64,000 nt of DNA from Flavobacteriales bacterium (GTDB taxonomy: Bacteria; Bacteroidota; Bacteroidia; Flavobacteriales_F; PHOS-HE28): NCBI GenBank assembly GCA_016788295.1, contig JAEUSY010000038.1, forward strand, positions 1 through 64,000. Direction: 5' to 3'. Position 1 is the first letter of the stretch; the number at the start of each line of letters is the position of its first letter. The position numbers and the translations under genes were made by a program. This document shows positions 1-6,606 of this stretch, piece by piece. The notes beneath the pieces are model-generated. The model worked only from the letters and a program-made list of their open reading frames with translations. It made no database searches and was not told the DNA's origin.

Positions 1-141
1 ACGCGGATCATCTTTGGCAGCGGACGCACTGCTTTGATGCGTTCCAGCACACGTATCACGCGCAGGGCGGGCAAGGAGGTATCCACCTCGATGGCAAGCA
101 CCTCCCGGTTGTAGTCGTCGATCACATTGAGCAAGCGGTAC
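1..141 (-). pseudogene. IS3-family transposase fragment (integrase core)
   Basis: Read on the minus strand, this segment is an uninterrupted frame encoding part of an rve/DDE integrase core (QYRLLNVIDDYNRE, then EVDTSLPALRVI). It is clearly homologous to, but distinct from, the matching stretch of the OrfB just to its right ([22 protein letters not shown]). The frame stops being transposase-like exactly at 142, where the terminal repeat of the neighbouring element begins, and it runs off the left edge of the window. It is therefore part of a second, related IS3-family element, either interrupted by or abutting the complete one. The part beyond the window is unseen, so the length of the remnant is unknown. 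Confidence 0.75.
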
Positions 142-167
142 TGTAAGCACCCCCAGTTTAGGCGCAG
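142..167 (+). repeat. Left-end inverted repeat of the IS3-family element
   Basis: It starts TGTAAGCACCCCC and is followed by AGTTTAGGCGCAG. It pairs with the reverse complement of 1376-1402, which reads TGTAAGCACCCCC then TGAAACAGGTGCAG. The first 13 bases are identical and the inner part is imperfect. The IS boundary is placed here because the upstream transposase fragment ends at 141. Confidence 0.85.
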
Positions 168-1090
168 TGGTATGTAAAGGTACTTCTGAGTGTGGTGGTG
201 TTGTGGATGTCCTGTTGAACTGTGGGGAAGTCCGCGCGTGAGCCTGTGTAGTGGGCAGGGAGTTGTCCACATTTCAACAGGAACGCACGGGGAGACAAAC
301 GCAGCAGTGACCCGTGCGGGCGCACATGGTTGTAGCGCCACATCCACTCCTGGGTCATCTGTCTGACCTGCTCCAGAGACTCGAAAATCCAAGCGTCCAG
401 TACTTCGGTCCGGTAAGTCCTGTTGAAGCGCTCGATCAAGCCGTTCTGCATGGGGCGACCGGGCTGGATGTAGATGAACTCTATGCTCTTGGCCGCGGCC
501 CATTCCTTCATCGCCTGCGCGATGAACTCCGGTCCGTTATCCATCCGCAGGCGCTCGGGTTTCCCACGCCATTCGATGAGCTGCTCCAGCTCCCTGATCA
601 CCCGGGGGGCGGGCAGGGATGTGTCCACCGCGATGCACAAGGCCTCCCGGTTGAAGTCGTCCATCACATTGAAGGTCCTGTACTTGCGACCCGTCACCAA
701 GGCATCATGCATGAAGTCCATGCTCCAGGTGATGTTCGGCCCGATGGGCAGTACGATCGGGTCTTTCACCCGCTCGGGGACACGGCGCTTGGTGCGCTTA
801 CGCTGGGGCAGTTTGCACTCCTTGTAGATCCGATGCAGGCGCTTCTTGTTCGCCCCGCAGCCCTCATTCTCCATGCGGCTTCGTATCAGTGAGAAGCCCC
901 ATTGTGGCTCGCTTTCGGCCACGCGCATCATGTGCTCGATCACCTCCGCATCGTTCTTCTCCTTGGGCTCATAGCGGTACACGCTAGCGCTCAAGTTCAA
1001 CAGCTTGCAGGCCCGGCGTTCGCTGTACTGGCGCTGTTCGACCAGCTGGCGTACGATCGCTCGTTTGTCGTCCGGGCCTACAACTTTCCC
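158..1090 (-). CDS. IS3-family transposase OrfB (DDE integrase), read by -1 frameshift
   Basis: This is the catalytic half of the transposase. Downstream of the slippery site the frame reads [19 protein letters not shown] and continues into the first in-frame ATG at 1000, so independent initiation there would give a 280-residue product. It contains an HTH_21-like region ([20 protein letters not shown]) and an rve core with the three acidic residues in [16 protein letters not shown] and [15 protein letters not shown]. The C-terminus [20 protein letters not shown] is typical of the family. It appears full length and undamaged, and the active form is expected to be the OrfAB fusion. Confidence 0.9.
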   Translation of the reverse strand, partial: GKVVGPDDKRAIVRQLVEQRQYSERRACKLLNLSASVYRYEPKEKNDAEVIEHMMRVAESEPQWGFSLIRSRMENEGCGANKKRLHRIYKECKLPQRKRTKRRVPERVKDPIVLPIGPNITWSMDFMHDALVTGRKYRTFNVMDDFNREALCIAVDTSLPAPRVIRELEQLIEWRGKPERLRMDNGPEFIAQAMKEWAAAKSIEFIYIQPGRPMQNGLIERFNRTYRTEVLDAWIFESLEQVRQMTQEWMWRYNHVRPHGSLLRLSPRAFLLKCGQLPAHYTGSRADFPTVQQDIHNTTTLRSTFTYHCA

Positions 1091-1353
1091 TCGATGATCT
1101 CCTTGAGCACCTGGCGGTCCATCTGCGACTCGGTGTACATCTTCTCAAGGCGGGCATACTTCGCCTTCAGCTCCTTGAACTCCTTGAGCTGGTTGGCGTC
1201 CAGGCCGCTGTACTTGGCCTTCCACTGGTAGAACGTGGGCTGGCTTACTCCGTGCTCCCGGCAAAGGTCCGCCACCTTCTTGCCCGCCTCATGCTCGCGC
1301 AGCATCGCTACGATCTGCGTCTCGGTGAATCTGCTCTTCTTCATCCTGATCAA
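1078..1353 (-). CDS. IS3-family transposase OrfA (HTH_Tnp_1)
   Basis: This 91-residue protein supplies the DNA-binding half of the IS3 transposase. An N-terminal helix-turn-helix covers about residues 5-50 ([14 protein letters not shown], then [22 protein letters not shown]). It is followed by a leucine-zipper-like helix ([18 protein letters not shown]) ending in [10 protein letters not shown]. Length and order match the family. The reading frame overlaps orfB, which is read by -1 slippage at 1084-1090. An alternative start is the Met at residue 4. Confidence 0.9.
   Translation of the reverse strand: MIRMKKSRFTETQIVAMLREHEAGKKVADLCREHGVSQPTFYQWKAKYSGLDANQLKEFKELKAKYARLEKMYTESQMDRQVLKEIIEGKL
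1084..1090 (-). other. Programmed -1 frameshift heptamer GGGAAAG
   Basis: On the minus strand the last codons of orfA read G GGA AAG TTG TAG. The heptamer GGGAAAG fits X XXY YYZ in the orfA frame, and slipping back one base gives GGG AAA GTT GTA, the orfB frame. Canonical position for IS3-family OrfAB synthesis. No downstream stimulatory structure was modelled. Confidence 0.75.
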
Positions 1354-1375
1354 GGTTAGGTGTTTCTACTTTCAC

Positions 1376-1402
1376 CTGCACCTGTTTCAGGGGGTGCTTA
1401 CA
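1376..1402 (-). repeat. Right-end inverted repeat of the IS3-family element
   Basis: Read on the minus strand it begins TGTAAGCACCCCC, identical to the other terminus over 13 bases, and continues with partial matching. It lies just upstream of orfA (start 1353), as expected for the promoter end of an IS3-family element. Confidence 0.85.
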
Positions 1403-1463
1403 CTTCGACTCCTCAGTCGCTGTGCGCCTTGCGTAGTACCGCTCCGCTTATGCTCAGGGCAGG

Positions 1464-1640
1464 CTACCTGCTCAAGTACATCGACCTCTCCCCGTACACC
1501 TGCCTAAAGAACGGATCCTTCAGGTCCTTGATGAAGTAGATCGCCTCGCCCGTGCTCTTCATCTCGGGCCCGAGGCTCTTGTCCACGTTGGGGAATCCGC
1601 CGTATGGCGGACTGAAGACGGGCACCTTGACCATTGTAGC
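1464..1640 (-). pseudogene. carB: 3' fragment of carbamoyl-phosphate synthase large subunit
   Basis: The minus-strand frame encodes VKVPVFSPPYGGFPNVD followed by LGPEMKSTGEAIYFIKDL and ends in ERSMYLSR and a stop. LGPEMKSTGE is the hallmark of the CarB C-terminal half, and the tail resembles the natural end of Bacteroidota CarB. Only about 58 codons are present and the rest of the roughly 940-residue protein is absent. The frame loses similarity near 1640, where an unrelated ORF begins. I read it as a stranded gene end left by a rearrangement; whether a complete carB exists elsewhere cannot be told from this window. Confidence 0.65.
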
Positions 1641-1641
1641 G

Positions 1642-2253
1642 CTACGCCTTGGCTTTGGTCCTGGATGACTTGCGCGCGTGCTTGGCATTGCGCGTTGGAA
1701 CTCCAGCACGCACGCGTTCGACCGTCTTCGCTGACTTCTGCTTCGCCATCAAAGCACGTAGCAGCTTTAGATCCTCGGCCGTGAGCTTGCCCCCGGCGAT
1801 CACTAGGTCCAAATCCTTGGGTTCCGCGATGTATCCCATCTCAACGTTCAGCGAAGTAACGTTCCACAAGATAACTCGCAGCCACTGGTCCAGCGCCAGG
1901 CCTCGTGCAGGCGGATGCGCCCATCGGGGAGCAGCTCCGGCGTTGATCGGCACGCACGTCATCCCCTCGCCGCGGTCGTTCATCGGGTGATAGCGCATGT
2001 CCAGGCTCCCAGCCTCATCCACCAAGGCGAGCAACTGCCCGCTGACAATGCGGCCGCCGGAATAGCGGCACGTCACGATACGGCCCGTTTGCTGGTAGTG
2101 GAACACCACTTCGGGCGAGACCTCGCCATTGGCACTGTTTTTCACGGGAATGAAGCGGCGGTCGTGGCAGTCGATAATGGGGTGTGGGCGGGCGGGTGAG
2201 GTCCGATAGCGAAGCGATCGATGCCTGCTCACGGCTACAAGTGGCTTGGACAA
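1642..2253 (-). pseudogene. Chimeric ORF: frameshifted 'N-acetylglutamate synthase'-annotated small protein plus unknown tail
   Basis: About residues 30-110 (DRRFIPVKNSANGEVSPE, VFHYQQTGRIVTCRYSGG, GLVDEAGSLDMRYH-like) match a small Bacteroidota protein often labelled n-acetylglutamate synthase. The expected C-terminal motif DGRIRLHEAWRWTSG is present but in another frame, reached if one base is removed from the G run at 1926-1929. The family start codon position reads ATT (2176-2178), not ATG. After WTSG the family similarity ends. The remaining open frame finishes with a lysine/arginine-rich tail (HARKSSRTKAKA) that I do not recognise. The whole looks like a decayed gene fused to a second remnant. 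Confidence 0.5.
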
Positions 2254-2280
2254 CTTGAGGTCACAAATTGTGACCTCAAG
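2254..2280 (+). promoter_or_regulatory. Perfect 13-bp-arm palindrome upstream of ORF6N gene (candidate operator)
   Basis: CTTGAGGTCACAA and its exact complement TTGTGACCTCAAG are separated by one base and end 15 nt before the ATG at 2296. The outer 11 bp of both arms recur in the palindrome inside the gene at 2519-2545. The position and two-fold symmetry suit a dimeric regulator or an autoregulatory site. The function is inferred only. Confidence 0.45.
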
Positions 2281-2469
2281 TTCTATTTTGGTCCCATGAG
2301 CAAGGCGCTGGTCAAGATACCGGACGAGATGGTCGCGCGCAGGATCTTCTCGATACGCGGCGAGAACGTGATGCTCGATAGCGACCTGGCGCAGCTCTAC
2401 GGCGTGGAGACCAAGGTGCTCAAGCAGCAGGTGAAGCGCAACATCCAGAGCTTTCCGGAGGACTTCATG

Positions 2470-2489
2470 CCTGCCTTCCGGTAGGCAGG
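2470..2489. repeat. 20-nt palindromic insertion within ORF6N gene
   Basis: CCTGCCTTCCGGTAGGCAGG is an almost perfect palindrome with one mispaired position. It sits exactly between codons ATG (2467-2469) and TTC (2490-2492) of the ORF6N reading frame. Its length, not divisible by three, is the cause of the frameshift. It is probably a small dispersed repeat; no second copy was noticed in this window. Confidence 0.6.
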
Positions 2490-2518
2490 TTCGAACTCAC
2501 AGCCGACGAGTTCGAGCA

Positions 2519-2545
2519 CTTGAGGTCACAGATCGTGACCTCAAG
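2519..2545 (+). repeat. Coding copy of the ORF6N promoter palindrome
   Basis: The arms CTTGAGGTCAC and GTGACCTCAAG flank a 5-nt centre (agatc). They are identical to the outer 11 bp of each arm at 2254-2280. In the restored reading frame this segment encodes the conserved ORF6N residues LRSQIVTSR. Confidence 0.6.
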
Positions 2546-2584
2546 ACACGGTGGTGCCCGCTACCTCCCGATGGCCTTCACGGA

Positions 2585-2617
2585 CTGCGCCTTCGCGAAG
2601 CCTTCGGCGAAGCGAGG
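2585..2617. repeat. 33-nt in-frame palindromic insertion within ORF6N gene
   Basis: Between codons for AFT(E) and HGVLM lies an extra segment rich in CTTCG/CGAAG inverted repeats (CTTCGCGAAG, CTTCGGCGAAG). Its 33-nt length keeps the frame and adds 11 residues (roughly CAFAKPSAKRG). The boundaries are judged from the family motif and may be off by 1-2 nt. Confidence 0.45.
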
Positions 2618-2930
2618 GCATGGCGTGCTCATGCCCTCCAGCGTATTGAAGAGCCCGCGTGCCCGTGCCGTGAACATTCAGATCATGCGCCTCTTCGTGA
2701 AGATGCGCGAACACCTGGTCACCCACAAGGTCGTGCTCCTGCAACTGGAGAAGCTGCGCGGCACCACGAAGGAGCATGCGGGCAAGATCGCCGTGATCTT
2801 CATGTATCCGAAGCAAATGGAACAGCGCCAGCAGCAGACCGAACTGCTGGACGAAATCCGGCGCAGCAAAGTCAAGAACCCCATCGGCTTCAAGGCTGTG
2901 ACCGAGCGGCGCGGCACGAAGAAGTGACCA

Positions 2931-3220
2931 CGGCTCCGGGCCGCAGGGTCCCCGCCAAATGCGCGGGAGACCGCTCATATGTTCGCACCGTGAACCGTGG
3001 GCAAGCACCTGTAAGGAAGGAGCATGAGAGTTTGTGGAGACCCTAAGCAGTTCATTGAACATGCTGATCTGCAGAGAGCGCCTCATGCTTCTCCTTGCTC
3101 TTTAGAGCCAGAACAGAATGTAGAGCGTTGGCCTGAAGCTGCCAGCAGCTCGAATACCAAGGATGAGAAAAGTGCGACGGAGAGCAATTCCTTCAGGTTC
3201 CTACCGCGGTGCCACATTAA
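2931..3220 (+). ncRNA. IS110 left noncoding region, possible bridge/seek RNA locus
   Basis: This 290-bp stretch between the ORF6N stop and the IS110 transposase has no convincing gene; a 66-codon frame at 3024-3224 has no recognisable content. In IS110-group elements the noncoding end upstream of the transposase encodes the guide (bridge) RNA. Position and size fit that role. I could not establish the exact left boundary or fold an RNA by eye, so both the element end and the RNA are tentative. Confidence 0.35.
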
Positions 3221-4306
3221 ATGATCACATCGATGATGAAGACAGGGACCGTTCGCCAATCCATAGGCATCGATTGCGCAAAGGATGAGTTCGTAGCGGC
3301 CTATTGCTGCTCGAATGATCTACGTGGAAGTGAATGCAAGGAGACCCGCGCGTTCAAGAACAGTAAGCAAGGCATTGCCCGGTTCATGACCTGGCAAGGC
3401 AAGCTGCGCGCAGAAGGGCTTGCTTTGCCCATGGTGATGGAGGCCACGGGTGTTTATCACGAGCAGCTTGCATGTGCGCTGCATGATGGTGGGCACCAAG
3501 TACACGTGGTGTTGCCCAACATGGCCAAGGCCTTCACCAGGTCCATCAACCTTCGCTCGGTGGACGATGGCTCCTCGGCACGCACCTTGGCCCTGATGGG
3601 CATGGAGCGCAGACTCGATGCCTGGGAGAAACCCCGAGAGCTCTACAGCCGCATGAAACACCTCACGCGTGAGCGGGAAGACATCCAGCAAACACTGGCC
3701 TCGTCGAAGAACCAGTTGCACGCGGAAGAGACCAGCGCCTTCACCAACCCTGGAACGGTCAAGCGCCTTAAAGGCAGGATCCGGTTCCTTACCAAACAGA
3801 TCCGCGAAATAGAGACCGACCTGCGCTCGCTGATCAATGCGGAGAAGAATGTGAAGGAGCGGATCGAAAGGGTATGTACCGCTCCGGGCATAGGTTGGTT
3901 GACCATGGCGGTCCTACTGGCGGAAACCAACGGCTTCCACCATGTGCGGAACCAGCGCCAACTGACCAAGTACGCGGGGCTTGATGTGGAGAAACAGGAC
4001 TCGGGCACCTCTGTGCACAAGCCTGGAAGACTCTCCAAGAAAGGCAATAGGCACATCCGCAAGGCACTGCACATGCCAGCGCTCTCGCGCATCCGCAGCG
4101 AAGCAAAGAGCAAGGAGTTCTTCAAGCGACTCGTATCCAAACATGGGGTGAAGATGAAAGCGGTTGCCGCTGTCCAGCGTAAAACCCTTGTGCTTGCCTA
4201 TACCCTGTGGAAGAACAACGCCACATACGACCAGCAGTACCAGTCCAGCACAGGTGCCAAAGAAAGAGGGCAGCCCTTGAAGGCTGCCCTGAACGAGCTG
4301 GCTTGA
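3221..4306 (+). CDS. IS110-family transposase
   Basis: This 361-residue protein has the two-domain IS110 layout. The N-terminal RuvC-like DEDD domain shows IGIDCAKDEF (D18) and VMEATGVYHEQ (E74). A coiled-coil-like middle follows at about 130-215. The C-terminal Transposase_20 domain shows APGIGWLTMAVLLAE, YAGLDVE and GRLSKKGNRHIRKAL, with nearby serines of the kind used for catalysis. Where many members have K-T-D-x-x-D-A, this one reads VDDGSSA, so the usual fourth acidic residue aligns with Ser119. Other starts (Met5, Met6) are possible. The gene is otherwise full length. The flanking noncoding DNA would carry the element ends. Confidence 0.88.
   Translation: MITSMMKTGTVRQSIGIDCAKDEFVAAYCCSNDLRGSECKETRAFKNSKQGIARFMTWQGKLRAEGLALPMVMEATGVYHEQLACALHDGGHQVHVVLPNMAKAFTRSINLRSVDDGSSARTLALMGMERRLDAWEKPRELYSRMKHLTREREDIQQTLASSKNQLHAEETSAFTNPGTVKRLKGRIRFLTKQIREIETDLRSLINAEKNVKERIERVCTAPGIGWLTMAVLLAETNGFHHVRNQRQLTKYAGLDVEKQDSGTSVHKPGRLSKKGNRHIRKALHMPALSRIRSEAKSKEFFKRLVSKHGVKMKAVAAVQRKTLVLAYTLWKNNATYDQQYQSSTGAKERGQPLKAALNELA
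4268..4289 (+). terminator. Hairpin in the 3' end of the IS110 transposase gene
   Basis: GGGCAGCC, a 6-nt loop CTTGAA and GGCTGCCC form a perfect 8-bp stem inside the last codons of the transposase. There is no following T run, so termination is uncertain; an RNA-structural or protective role is equally possible. Confidence 0.3.
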
Positions 4307-4416
4307 AGCCGCTCTCGGAATGAATCCGACCGTAAAAGTAAATCACTCAACCTAACACAGAATCTGCAGAGGTCTGGTGTCAACAGCAAGATGAAAAAAC
4401 TGATCATCTACTGACC

Positions 4417-6024
4417 ATGCGCGCGATAATCCTCTTATTGGGTTCCAATCTGAGCATGGGGCTGCTTCATGCTCAGTCTACTTTCGAGAAGCTCTATGAT
4501 GCAGGGTCTTCGTTCAAGTTGAACCTGGTCGAACTTCCCAGCGGTAACTTGCTGACTAGCATAGGGCCCACAAGGGCCATTTCAATCTTGAATCCACATG
4601 GAGAGATCATTTATACTCACTGTTATTGGGCGCATCCTGACTTCCGGATCACCGGCCTTGGAGGAATTCGACGCTCTGTGAATGGCGACCTGTTCTTTGC
4701 CGCTGGTGTAAGTACGGATAGTTGTTCAATAAATGGTGGACCTCTACTATTCAACTACAGGCCATGTTTGGGCAAAATAGATACACTCGGCAACCTGCTT
4801 GCTCTGAAAAGCTATCAGCTCCCCGACGGATGTAGGAACACGGCGGATGACCTCGTACCATTAGCTGATGGCGGAGTTGTTACTTGGGGGTATGAACACG
4901 GCTTTTTCCTAATGCGCACTGACAACGACCTGAGCCCCCTTTGGGCACGCCGGTTCCTTCATAGTGGGGGCTTTCAGTTCGTGAAGGAACTTCCGGGAGG
5001 AGATCTACTGGCCGGAGCGAACATGGAAACAGCCGGGACCGTGATCGTACGGTTCGACCCGGAGGGCAATGTTGTTTGGAGTAAGTCCTACTTCCGACCG
5101 AGCGGCAGACTGCAGGATGCTCTTGTCGAGTCGGACGACTCATTCGTGATCACAGGCTACACGGACAGCACTCTGTACAATTTCACCGAGCCTTTACCCC
5201 CGAGCTTCCAACCCAAGCTATTTATGCTTAAGTTGAATGGTGAAGGCGAGATCCAATGGTGCAAAGGATACGATAGTGCACCGTTCTACTGGCACACTCC
5301 ACTATGGGGACGAATTGCCCGGACACAGGATGGTAATTATGCTGTGACGGCCACCTTGGGCATGCCGGGGTATGCCCTATTCTACAGGCCGTTCCTGATG
5401 AAGACCGACTTGAATGGTGATACCCTTTGGACGAGCACGACAGGATACGCAGGCATGGCTCTCGCCGCGTTCGACCTATGCGCACATGCGAGCGGCAACT
5501 TCTACCTAAGCGGACTGATATGGGGCAACTTACCAAATGGTAATTCTGGTATGGTCTATGTTTTCAAAGCGGATGAGAACGGCGGATTCTCATGTGGTCA
5601 GGAGCATCACACCATAGAAGTACTTGACCTGTTCCCTGCAGATAGTGCGGTCGTCCTGAACTCCTTAGCGGGCATCACCGAAATGCCTGCGCTATTGAAC
5701 GATACCACGTTCGCACCGGTAACAGAATACAACGGCTGCACATTCGCCACCAAGATGCCCCCCCGCTTGGAGCGCCGCACGCCCATGTTCATCCGCCCCA
5801 ACCCGAACACCGGCCACTTCACCCTATCCTTCGCCGACCCCCTGATGGCCGAGAGCTACTACAGCGTGTACGATACCGTGGGCAAGTTGCTCTTCCAACG
5901 GCCCTTGCCCCAGGGCAAATCCACCGAGGAGGTGGACCTAACGCGCTTTGGGGCGGGCACCTACGTGGTGCGCTTTACCAGCAAGGAGGGGAGCTGCTAC
6001 GAGCGGGTGCTTTGCTCGCCGTAG
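4417..6024 (+). CDS. Secreted protein with T9SS type A C-terminal sorting domain
   Basis: This 535-residue protein has an N-terminal signal peptide (MRAIILLLGSNLSMGLLHAQ). The body has repeated motifs such as GNLLTS, GDLFFAAG, GGVVTWGYE, GDLLAGAN and DDSFVITGYTD, each resembling a blade of a delayed-rhythm beta-propeller. From about residue 455 the sequence PMFIRPNPNTGHFTLSF, then VYDTVGKLLFQ and GTYVVRF, forms the classic Por-secretion sorting domain. It is predicted to cross the outer membrane by T9SS and be surface-attached or released. The function of the propeller is unknown. The first 1.3 kb is visibly less GC-rich than the sorting-domain part. Confidence 0.8.
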   Translation: MRAIILLLGSNLSMGLLHAQSTFEKLYDAGSSFKLNLVELPSGNLLTSIGPTRAISILNPHGEIIYTHCYWAHPDFRITGLGGIRRSVNGDLFFAAGVSTDSCSINGGPLLFNYRPCLGKIDTLGNLLALKSYQLPDGCRNTADDLVPLADGGVVTWGYEHGFFLMRTDNDLSPLWARRFLHSGGFQFVKELPGGDLLAGANMETAGTVIVRFDPEGNVVWSKSYFRPSGRLQDALVESDDSFVITGYTDSTLYNFTEPLPPSFQPKLFMLKLNGEGEIQWCKGYDSAPFYWHTPLWGRIARTQDGNYAVTATLGMPGYALFYRPFLMKTDLNGDTLWTSTTGYAGMALAAFDLCAHASGNFYLSGLIWGNLPNGNSGMVYVFKADENGGFSCGQEHHTIEVLDLFPADSAVVLNSLAGITEMPALLNDTTFAPVTEYNGCTFATKMPPRLERRTPMFIRPNPNTGHFTLSFADPLMAESYYSVYDTVGKLLFQRPLPQGKSTEEVDLTRFGAGTYVVRFTSKEGSCYERVLCSP

Positions 6025-6040
6025 CCCCGCGAAGGCGGGG
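6025..6040. terminator. Hairpin between convergent genes
   Basis: CCCCGC, loop GAAG, GCGGGG: a perfect 6-bp GC stem immediately after the stop of the T9SS protein and before the 3' end of the minus-strand acyltransferase at 6103. There is no U tract, but the location between convergent genes suits a bidirectional terminator. Confidence 0.4.
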
Positions 6041-6102
6041 TGGTGGAGTAGCGCAACGCGTGCAAGCGATCATTGCAGCGCATACCCGCCTTAGAGCGGC
6101 AG

Positions 6103-6606
6103 CTATGGCCGTGGGATCACCCGACCCGGATTCCCCACCACCACACTGTTGGGCGGCACGTCCTTGAAGACCACGGCCCCTGCGCCCACCAGCACATCGT
6201 GGCCGATGGTGATGGGGCCGATTATGACGGCGTTGGCACCGATGTCCACGCGGTCGCCGAAGCGGGGCGCGCGGCTGTAGGTGCCATCCTTCATGCGCTT
6301 GTTGCCGATGGTGGTGCTGTTGCGCACGGTGCAGTGGGCACCGAACACGGTGCCGTCGTTAATGACCAACGCCTGGCCATGGTCCACGCGGAAGCCGGGA
6401 CCAATGCGTGTTTTCCACGGCAGCTCGATGCAGAGGAACCACTCCACACCGATGCGGTAGATGATGAAGTACCAGAGGAAGAGCAGGAAGGTGAGCTTGC
6501 TTTGCCGCAGCAGATGCGCGGTGCGGAACAGCAGCATCACGAGCTTCCCCTTGGGGTTGCCGCGGTTGGCCCGCCAGTCCTGGAAGATGTTCCACACGCT
6601 CGCCAT
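6103..6606 (-). CDS. Hexapeptide-repeat acetyltransferase (serine acetyltransferase/WcaF-like)
   Basis: This 167-residue protein has an N-terminal helical region (VWNIFQDWRANRGNPKG, FLLFLWYFIIYRIGVEWF) and a left-handed beta-helix of hexapeptide repeats (PRFGDRVDIGANAVIIG, ITIGHDVLVGAGAVV, PNSVVVGNPGRV). Such enzymes acetylate sugars during capsule, O-antigen or exopolysaccharide synthesis, or serine. The ATG overlaps the stop of the upstream glycosyltransferase gene (TAATG), so the two are translationally coupled. That pairing makes a polysaccharide role more likely than cysteine synthesis. The longer open frame upstream overlaps the GT gene and is not used. Confidence 0.8.
   Translation of the reverse strand: MASVWNIFQDWRANRGNPKGKLVMLLFRTAHLLRQSKLTFLLFLWYFIIYRIGVEWFLCIELPWKTRIGPGFRVDHGQALVINDGTVFGAHCTVRNSTTIGNKRMKDGTYSRAPRFGDRVDIGANAVIIGPITIGHDVLVGAGAVVFKDVPPNSVVVGNPGRVIPRP

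Larger units (their letters stand above)
142..1402 (-). mobile_element. Complete IS3-family insertion sequence (IS407-like group)
   Basis: The element is about 1.26 kb and is bounded by imperfect inverted repeats that both begin TGTAAGCACCCCC. Between them lie orfA (HTH) and orfB (DDE integrase) in the typical IS3 arrangement, overlapping with a -1 shift. The OrfA N-terminus [17 protein letters not shown] is typical of the IS407/IS51-like groups. No matching 3-4 bp target duplication is visible: the left flank ends ggtac and the right flank begins cttcg. The flanks may therefore have been rearranged after insertion. Both genes look intact, so the element could be active. Confidence 0.88.
2296..2927 (+). 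pseudogene. ORF6N-domain DNA-binding protein, disrupted by a palindromic insertion
   Basis: The start at 2296 ([20 protein letters not shown]) opens an ORF6N domain: [36 protein letters not shown]. After codon 58 a 20-nt palindrome (2470-2489) shifts the frame and gives a stop at 2484. Removing it restores [20 protein letters not shown] and continues to a stop at 2927. A second, in-frame 33-nt insertion interrupts the family motif AFTE-HGVLM at 2585-2617. The C-terminal helix (VFVKMRE-like, LLQLEKLRGTTKEH) is intact. ORF6N domains occur in phage and mobile-element regulators. The intact N-terminal fragment may still be translated. Confidence 0.75.

Noticed and set aside
1403-1463. Short palindromic text (cgactcctcagtcg) right of the IS3 element as a further IS end or attachment site
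   Set aside because: No matching partner repeat and no gene-like content; treated as intergenic filler.
3024-3224. Possible 66-codon gene in front of the IS110 transposase
   Set aside because: No recognisable motif, unusual composition for the genome, and it occupies the noncoding left end where a guide RNA is expected.
2925-4417. Direct repeat TGACCA at 2925-2930 and 4412-4417 as IS110 boundaries or core
   Set aside because: Six bases are expected by chance at this spacing and no sister copy is available to support it; the IS110 ends remain undefined.
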